This document shows positions 57,135 to 64,000 of a stretch of 64,000 bases of DNA, piece after piece. Position 1 is the stretch's first letter, and each line of letters starts with the position of its first letter. Position numbers and translations under genes: made by a program. The notes beneath the pieces were generated by a model. The model was not told the origin of the DNA. It searched no databases and was given only the letters and a program-made list of their open reading frames with translations. Where the stretch lies: NCBI GenBank assembly GCA_963693365.1, contig CAVNZM010000002.1:4216001-4280000 (forward strand). Direction: 5' to 3'. This stretch comes from Amoebidium appalachense (taxonomy: Eukaryota > Ichthyosporea).

Positions 57135-57652
57135 GGTGCACTTGAACACACACACGTGTTTTGCCAGCACATATGCATGCAAGCGTGCGCACACGACGCT
57201 ATTCGGCACCACCCCATAGTGACATCATTGTATTGGATATGAAGGGGTTCTGGGTACGCTGGAAGACACAAGAAGGGGAAGGAATACCGTTCATGTGCGA
57301 TCTCTTTCTACTATATAAAGCCGGGAACCTATACTGTAAGCGCTGTGTGTAGGGTTTAAAAGCCAAGAGACTGAATAATCATTCCAACTGGAACTCTGAC
57401 GTCGTACCTTTTTCACTACGGTTCATAGCTGTCACATTCTGATCGACCTTTTAATTAATGTTTTGTGTTTTCATTAGACTCGTATAATTGATTAAATGCT
57501 AAGCAGCAACAATAAAAAAGGGGTAACGCAAAAAATAAAATATATGAGAATGCATATCATACACCTACAATTCAAGGCACCTGGCCCTGTATACAGTACT
57601 CTTTACATCACACCGAATCAACCATAGAAAATATAGTCTTCATACGACAACT
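55969..57652. other. Convergent intergenic region between the acyltransferase and glycosyltransferase genes
   Basis: It should hold both 3' UTRs. It contains a long C run (56868-56955) followed by CCA and CA repeats with CG-alternating patches (57010-57130). No coding sequence is supported. Confidence 0.6.
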
Positions 57653-58769
57653 CTAGATATGCACCATAAACCGCGGGTTAAACAATATCCTATAGTTGTG
57701 CGCTCTCAAACAATCGTTCACCGCCTGATGTTCACACTTATCAGTCGCATCATAGGAACAATGCATAAGCGCTTCCTTCACGTACATAGCCACCCCACCA
57801 AAACACGCATCAACATAATACGCAGGGTCGCTCGGCTTGTGCGTAATCCCCTCGTGAAACCTAAAGTTGTCATTATGAAAAAACTTGTCTCGGAAAGCCA
57901 GAGAGTCAAAGTATCTTCCGAGGGCATATTCATGCATTCCTTCCGTGTTAATCCTGCTAGTAAATACGCGACCCCACTCCCTGGGCACGACGCCATTAGA
58001 ACACGCCGCCTCCCACGGCAAACCAGAAACCATCAAACCGAACGTGTGCGCGATACCTTGCATGCTGACGGGATGACCCACGTCCATATCGTACACAACA
58101 ACAATATCCGCATTATCGTATTCATCTCGCCTCATGTGAGCCATGTACATGTTTCGCAAGAGGGCAAGAACTTGGAAACGCATCGCCGCGGTGTCCCCTT
58201 CCTTCCTGCTCTCCGCCATGGAGAATCGGTACGAGTGCACGTGCACATTGCTGTTCGTGTCTGCCCACTCCAAAAGCATCTTCTTTGTGCTGTCTATACT
58301 GTCGTTTTCAATCACCAGCACCTGGTAAGAACGAAACAGGTTCCCAATGTCCGTTATCCGCTTGAACACGTTTGGAAAACTCTTTTCGTTGTTGCGAGAT
58401 ATCGCCGCCACAACGAGGTTCAGCTTTTTCATCGCCGCGTACCCAAGAGCTATCAATTCCTTTTCTGTTTTCTTTGGCATTGCCATAGTGTCGTTTTCCA
58501 GCTGTGTCCCTGTGTATTTGTCAATGACGGTGAATGCGCCGTTTGCATCTCTTCTTCTTGTTTCTGTTTTTAGCTGCATCTCTGCAATGACGGGATCCTC
58601 GGGGATGTCTTCGGGCAGGATTTCATATTCGAGTTGTCTGCGGTGGGGGTATTGAGGGTGAGAAGAAGAAGTGAAGTGGGAGGAGGTGTGCAGGTGATGG
58701 ACAGGTGTATGTGTGTGGGTGTGTGTGTGCAGGGGGGAGGGGGAGAGGGGGAAGAGGAGGAGGTTGTCC

Positions 58770-58830
<61 letters not shown>

Positions 58831-59587
58831 GGGGGGGGGCAGGAGGCGGAGGGAGGGGAGGGAGCGGAGAGAGGACCAAGGGTGTGAGGGGGGGGGGGGG
58901 AGGTTGTGCTTGTGCTTGTGTTTGTGTTTGTGTTTGTATTTGTGTTCTCGTGTTTGTGTGTGAGGGGATGGGGAGAAGGGGGTGTGCTTGTGTTCGTGTT
59001 TGTGTGTTTGTGTGTGTGTGTGGGAGGAGGGAGGGGAGGGAGGGGGAGAAGGGGGAGGTTGTTCTTGCGCTTGTGCTTGTGTGTGCGTGTGTGTGCGCTC
59101 ATGCATGTGTGCTTGTGTGTGTGTGCGCACGCGCGCGTGCGTGTGTGCGGGTGCCGGTGTGTGCCCTCCGGTGTGTGTGCGTGTGTGTGTGTGTGTGCGT
59201 GCATGTTCGCATTCGGTTTGCGCACCTGTTTATGTGTGTTTTTGTGTCTGCGTGGGTGTGAGTGTGTGCATGGATGTGGGTGGGTGAGAGAGTGTGTAGA
59301 CACAAGTGGGAGGTGATGGATGGCGATTAAGGTGTGTATGTGTGTAGGGGAGGAGTCGACAGGGTGGGGAGGTGGGCTCGTGGTGTTGTTGGATATTATA
59401 AAGCTAATATCCCCTGTTTACATGCGCATGTACGTGCGGCGTGTGTGTATGTGTGTGTGCGCGCGCGCACATGTGTGCGCACGCACAGTGCCTGGGTGTG
59501 CTGTGTCTATGCGTGCGCGTGCGTATGCATGTGCCTGTGCGTATGAGTGTGCGCGTGTGTGGGTGGGTGTGAGTGTGCGTGCATGTG

Positions 59588-59665
<78 letters not shown>

Positions 59666-60664
59666 GGCACGCGCACGTATGTGTGCACGTGTTGCATGTG
59701 CTGCGTTCAAATAGGCGCATATGAGCTGCAACCAACTACGCAAACCAGAATACTATTAAGAAGGCAAGGTCACACATGCACAAAACTCGGCAAGCATATG
59801 CATGCATACACATCGAGTACAGCAAAAAAGGTGTGCTCACACATACACAAGTGCACAAAACACATGTAGACGGATGTGTGCACACAAAACACCATAGACA
59901 CCGCACGCACACCAACACATGCATACGCACCCGCACTTCCCCCTCTTCCCTAACCCCTCCCCCCCCCCGTCCCTTTCCCCTCCCCTCCGCCCTCCCCCCT
60001 CCCCCCCCCCCCCCCCAAACACCCCCACCGCTCTCTCCACGCACACATACCCCGACACAACACACCCATGCACGACCACACTGGCAACACACACACACAA
60101 ATACACACACGCGCACACACACACACGCACACACACAAGGACGCACCAAACGCTCACATTTATTGTATGGGCGCACACACATACCCACGCATATCACACT
60201 TCATGCACACAACGGCATGCTGGATCCCCCCCCCCCCCCCCCCCCCCCCCCCCGGCACCCCCTTAGCACCTCATGCCCACACACCCACGTGCTAACACCT
60301 ACCCAATCTTGTTGATTACCAACGCAGCTCCCTTCAATGCAGGCTGTTGTACAGCGGCTGCAACAGGTACGGGTTGAAGACGTGTAAGGAGGGTTGTCGA
60401 GTCGTCCAGCGTATCAATTTGTAGTGACTGGGTTAAGACTGTGTGACTGGGACACCATAGGTTAAAGGAAACAGAAGGTTTGGTGGTTGGGATGCACTCC
60501 GCTGGTGGCCACAGTAAGTAGATGAATGAAGTAAGTATTAATAGTAGACCGGCACGTTGCATTCGTGCTGCTGTGATCTTTTGATTGAGTAAGTTGAAGG
60601 ATTGTGATGGAAGACGCACGGAGGTGTGTCCGTTCTCCCCTTGGTTTGTAGGTGTCGCGATCAT
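57653..60664 (-). CDS. Type II membrane glycosyltransferase with DxD motif
   Basis: There are two exons, 60303-60664 and 57653-58637; donor ATTGG|GTAGGTG, acceptor CACCGCAG|ACAA, in phase, giving 448 residues. A short N-terminal tail is followed by a membrane anchor (AGLLLILTSFIYLLWPP), then a luminal stem and a catalytic domain. The domain begins NLVVAAISRNNEKSFPNVFK and has YQVLVIENDSIDSTKKMLLE, the nucleotide-sugar binding fold of GT-A enzymes. DIVVVYDMDVG is the metal-binding DxD, and NDNFRFHEGITH and CFGGVAMYVKEAL lie near the acceptor site. The layout resembles CAP59/CMT1-like (GT69) mannosyltransferases of the Golgi; that family name is an inference. The start is the ATG before the anchor; a longer frame upstream lacks an ATG. 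Confidence 0.8.
58638..60302 (-). other. Intron of the glycosyltransferase gene, GT/CA-rich
   Basis: This 1.67-kb intron is almost entirely GT-, GGGT- and CA-type simple repeats, with a long (GT)n at about 59590-59652 and a C run at 60229-60253. Open frames on both strands are repeat translations. Confidence 0.8.
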
Positions 60665-60757
60665 GTTGGTGTGTGTGTGTGAGTTTGAGTGTGCGTGAGT
60701 GGTTTCTGAAGTGTGGATGACTCTAAGAGTTAACGGAAACACAACAACACTCAGCAC

Positions 60758-61564
60758 GTGTCCTTTTCCTAGGCGTGACCGATTGCCGGTGGTTTCAAGT
60801 TATCCACTCCGTGCGACTTCAGTACGAATGTGTGGCCACAACAGCTATTAGGCTTTACGTTACTGCTCCAAGTAGATCCCTTACCCATATGAATGCCCCT
60901 AGAATCACACCATCATACTAGAAAGGATGCAGTGAGTGAATCTAACGCCAGTACTACTTACAAAAAAGAAAGTAGTCGAAGGAGCGTTCAAGCGACACGT
61001 TGCTTTCCAATGATAACTCTGACTCAAAATCATACTACTCCTCTAGTTGCTACTTTTAAAAACACGACCACACTTCGATTACCACTTGAGTTTCCAAAAC
61101 TTGAAAGCCCTAAACTCGCGCAAAGGAATACTGGTAACCATTACTTATCTATGGTGGTAACAATTAGGTTGCTTCGGCCCTATCCCCCTTTCACCACAGT
61201 TTTCTTTTACCCACATAGAGGGTCACCAAAAATAATTGCTGGGTGTCACACTGACTCACTGGTGATGGACTCCGTGCCCTAATATTAGCGCTGGACCATG
61301 ACCTTCATGCAGGGTGTGAAATTTGCTTTTGGATCGGATACTTGTTCCATATCAACAGCAACTTTTCCCAGCCTGGATGGCCCTAATAGAACAACCGATC
61401 GTTTTTAGTTGGTGTTTTTATTGTAGGCCTATATTGGTATGGTCGTACTAGAGCCACTGGTTGAAAAACAATAGACTTTACCACGAAAAGTAGGCGCTTT
61501 GCAGAAACCAGGGGTAAATCTGCGGACCTTGATCCATAATTTTAAATCCTGATTTTACTGACTC
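60758..61564. other. Intergenic, no supported gene
   Basis: An open frame at 60893-61282 has no recognisable motif, ordinary AT-rich composition and no splice context. It could be a fragment of an old mobile element, since it adjoins the truncated non-LTR copy. Confidence 0.5.
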
Positions 61565-62427
61565 AATTTCCTTGAAGCAGAAGTTGCCTCCTTTCTATCT
61601 AACAACTGTTGTAAACCTGGGCCTGTAACGCTCTCGATATATGGTCTGGTCCCAATAGCTGCTAGAGTATCCTATCTCGCGCTGAAATTCAATAAGCACA
61701 TAAGCCGCTTAAAGAAGTATTTGCCCTCCCACCCTCTCTTCTCTATCCGACCTGTCCCCTCCTCACCTCTCCCCTCTTTCCTCCCCTCTCTCTCCCCTTC
61801 TCCCCTGGGCACAAATACAAATAAACCCCGCAATAGTGTGTGTGTGACTTTGGACTGCCACTTACTTATTAAACATGTACACAATCACAAGATAATCACG
61901 CAATATAACAAATGGAAAAAGATACCACACGACACTAGACCCGATGAAAGCATACACCTTGAAAAACTAAGCCTTATGTCTCGTTTTATATATACTGACC
62001 GCCTCAACCATATTGCCAAATATGGCACTCGCAAGTGTATAACACCTAAATACATATTACCTTCCTGTAGAACTGGTCTTTCTCTAGCTGATGGTATTAT
62101 TGATCAATTACCACGCTTTTACTGTACACGTGCTATACAGTGGAGATCTAATAAGTATAAGGTGGCATCATTTGCATGCCCAAACAACACACACACACAC
62201 CAGTTTAACCGGTCATGTATCGCCAAATGTAGTTTGATAGACCACATAATACCGCAACACACACACGTCACATTCACAACAGACACCCAGAAAGATAGCC
62301 TACCTGTAAATTACAACATCCTTGATTTTATACTAAACACGCGTAACTACGACCTGTTTATTAGATGTATTGATTGGCTTGAGAAACACATCACTACAAA
62401 ATTATAGCGCACGCGCACACACACACA

Positions 62428-62484
<57 letters not shown>

Positions 62485-62516
62485 CCAGCTGATACCGAGT
62501 GTCCCGAGGGGAGCCC

Positions 62517-62562
<46 letters not shown>

Positions 62563-62757
62563 GGGGAACCCCAACTAATTGATTTCTCCTTGTAGTCTTT
62601 ATGGTGTCTCGTAGAGAAAGTAAACCCTGATATATAGTCACCACCCGACATCTATGTACGTGATCATGATATACCGCTGAGGGGATATTCCGAGCAAAAA
62701 CCCCCCCCCCATACCTGAGACTGGTTCTCTTTGCCTCGAGTAAACAGCGTAAACCCC
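61565..62757 (+). mobile_element. 5'-truncated copy 2 of the non-LTR retrotransposon
   Basis: This matches 18675-19875 and begins AATTTCCTTGAAGCAG within the C-terminal ORF. The reading frame stays open to a stop at 62405-62407, then come (CA)n, an A run and the conserved tail ending GCGTAAACCCC. Lacking RT and endonuclease, it is a dead 3' copy. The poly-C that precedes the A run in copy 1 is absent. Confidence 0.92.
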
Positions 62758-63398
62758 AAGGATACGACCCCCTACACTTCTGTTTATACGATTTTTGGGG
62801 GGTACTAGCAAAATACAAAACATTCTGGAACGTTACATAATAACAAGCAGGGCACTTATAATATTAGATATCTACACAATCAAGTCAGAAAACTTCACTC
62901 CCTTCCACATATATGGTAGGTGTTAGCCGAATACTGTTTAAAACCTACTAAATTAACCAAAAAAAGAGGCTTCTCAATACTTTCAATTGAACATGTAAAT
63001 GTTTTTCATTTGACTGGATTTATTCGACGGAAAGATATGCAAGTATGCACGGCATACTGAGAAGACATTAAAACTTCCGAGTTATCCAGTAACAAGTGCA
63101 TACTGAGATACCTGAACACTGTGTGAAAAACATATAAATACTCAATGTGACGAAATTCAACAAAAAGTCTAAAGTGGTCACATTGCCAGCCAGTGTAGCA
63201 GACACCCGTAGGGAAAGAGGTAAAACGCGACATAAAAACTCACACCTATCAACATGCTTGCGATTAAAAAGTTCAGCACAAAAGTGGCACCAGCGGCGAT
63301 GGAAACAAAAATATACAACGCCACTGCACAACTTCCCAGGCAATATCAACATCAGAGCACCATACAGACTTATCTACTAGGGTGGTATCCATACGTGG
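62758..63398. other. Spacer between inverted non-LTR copies
   Basis: This is about 640 bases of AT-rich sequence with no supported gene. GGATAC-ACCC sequences occur just outside the 3' end of both flanking copies (GGATACGACCC at 62760 and its counterpart at about 63383 on the other strand). Confidence 0.55.
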
Positions 63399-63592
63399 GG
63401 GTTTACGCTGTTTACTCGAGGCAAAGAGAACCAGTCTCAGGTATGGGGGGGGGGGGTTTGCTCGGAATATCCCCTCAGCGGTATATCATGATCACGTACA
63501 TAGATGTCGGGTGGTGACTATATATCAGGGTTTACTTTCTCTACGAGACACCATAAAGACTACAAGGAGAAATCAATTAGTTGGGGTTCCCC

Positions 63593-63636
<44 letters not shown>

Positions 63637-63668
63637 GGGCTCCCCTCGGGACACTCGGTATCAGCTGG

Positions 63669-63739
<71 letters not shown>

Positions 63740-64000
63740 TGCGCTATAATTTTGTAGTGATGTGTTTCTCAAGCCAATCAATACATCTAATAAACAGGTC
63801 GTAGTTACGCGTGTTTAGTATAAAATCAAGGATGTTGTAATTTACAGGTAGGCTATCTTTCTGGGTGTCTGTTGTGAATGTGACGTGTGTGTGTTGCGGT
63901 ATTATGTGGTCTATCAAACTACATTTGGCGATACATGACCGGTTAAACTGGTGTGTGTGTGTGTTGTTTGGGCATGCAAATGATGCCACCTTATACTTAT
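63399..64000 (-). mobile_element. Copy 3 of the non-LTR retrotransposon, inverted, cut by the window end
   Basis: This is the reverse complement of the 3' end of copy 2: conserved tail, A run, (CA)n and the ORF end with LNTRNYDLF. The overlap with copy 2 looks identical in the coding part and differs in homopolymer lengths. It continues beyond the window. Confidence 0.92.

Noticed and set aside
57659-58573. A 304-codon plus-strand frame
   Set aside because: It is the antisense shadow of the glycosyltransferase exon, which has DxD and clear domain motifs on the minus strand.

Overview
This window is eukaryotic nuclear DNA. It has spliced genes with GT/AG junctions whose phases agree, a nuclear-type tRNA-Leu, LTR and non-LTR retrotransposons, and introns packed with poly-C/poly-G runs and (CA)n/(GT)n microsatellites. 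Coding exons are fairly GC-rich and islands in this low-complexity DNA. The organism looks like a repeat-rich unicellular eukaryote, possibly a protist; an ichthyosporean-type or other holozoan is one possibility because of the long simple-repeat introns and PDZ protein. The sequence alone does not fix the lineage.

Layout. 0-0.7 kb: AT-rich DNA with an inverted repeat. 0.7-5.7 kb (+): a spliced gene joining an OTU cysteine-protease domain, a CXC-type cysteine cluster, a Myb/SANT-like segment, a coiled coil and a C-terminal zinc ribbon. 7.2-9.3 kb (+): a two-exon protein with two PDZ domains, ending in three cysteines. 10.15-20.02 kb: a decayed Ty1/copia element on the minus strand, bounded by LTRs and a CCGAA target duplication. 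A solo LTR sits in its integrase (TSD GGCCG), its gag/early-pol region is replaced by DNA carrying two tandem tRNA-like units, and a non-LTR retrotransposon sits in its 5' LTR. 21.7-44.0 kb (-): a gene of about 25 small exons encoding a mostly helical protein of about 950 residues that I do not recognise; a tRNA-Leu(TAG) gene lies in one intron. 46.0-56.0 kb (+): an 11-exon 1-acylglycerol-3-phosphate O-acyltransferase of 392 residues. 57.7-60.7 kb (-): a two-exon type II membrane glycosyltransferase with a DxD motif. 61.6-64.0 kb: two 5'-truncated, nearly identical copies of the same non-LTR element facing each other.

The genes do not form a pathway. The clearest non-standard signals are a short interspersed repeat family whose copies consistently end in a poly-C tail, a 44-bp minisatellite apparently amplified from that family's 3' part inside the acyltransferase gene, a long-palindrome element bounded by TTAA in another intron of the same gene, the unusual OTU-CXC-Myb-zinc-ribbon domain combination, and the nested retrotransposon history at 10-20 kb.
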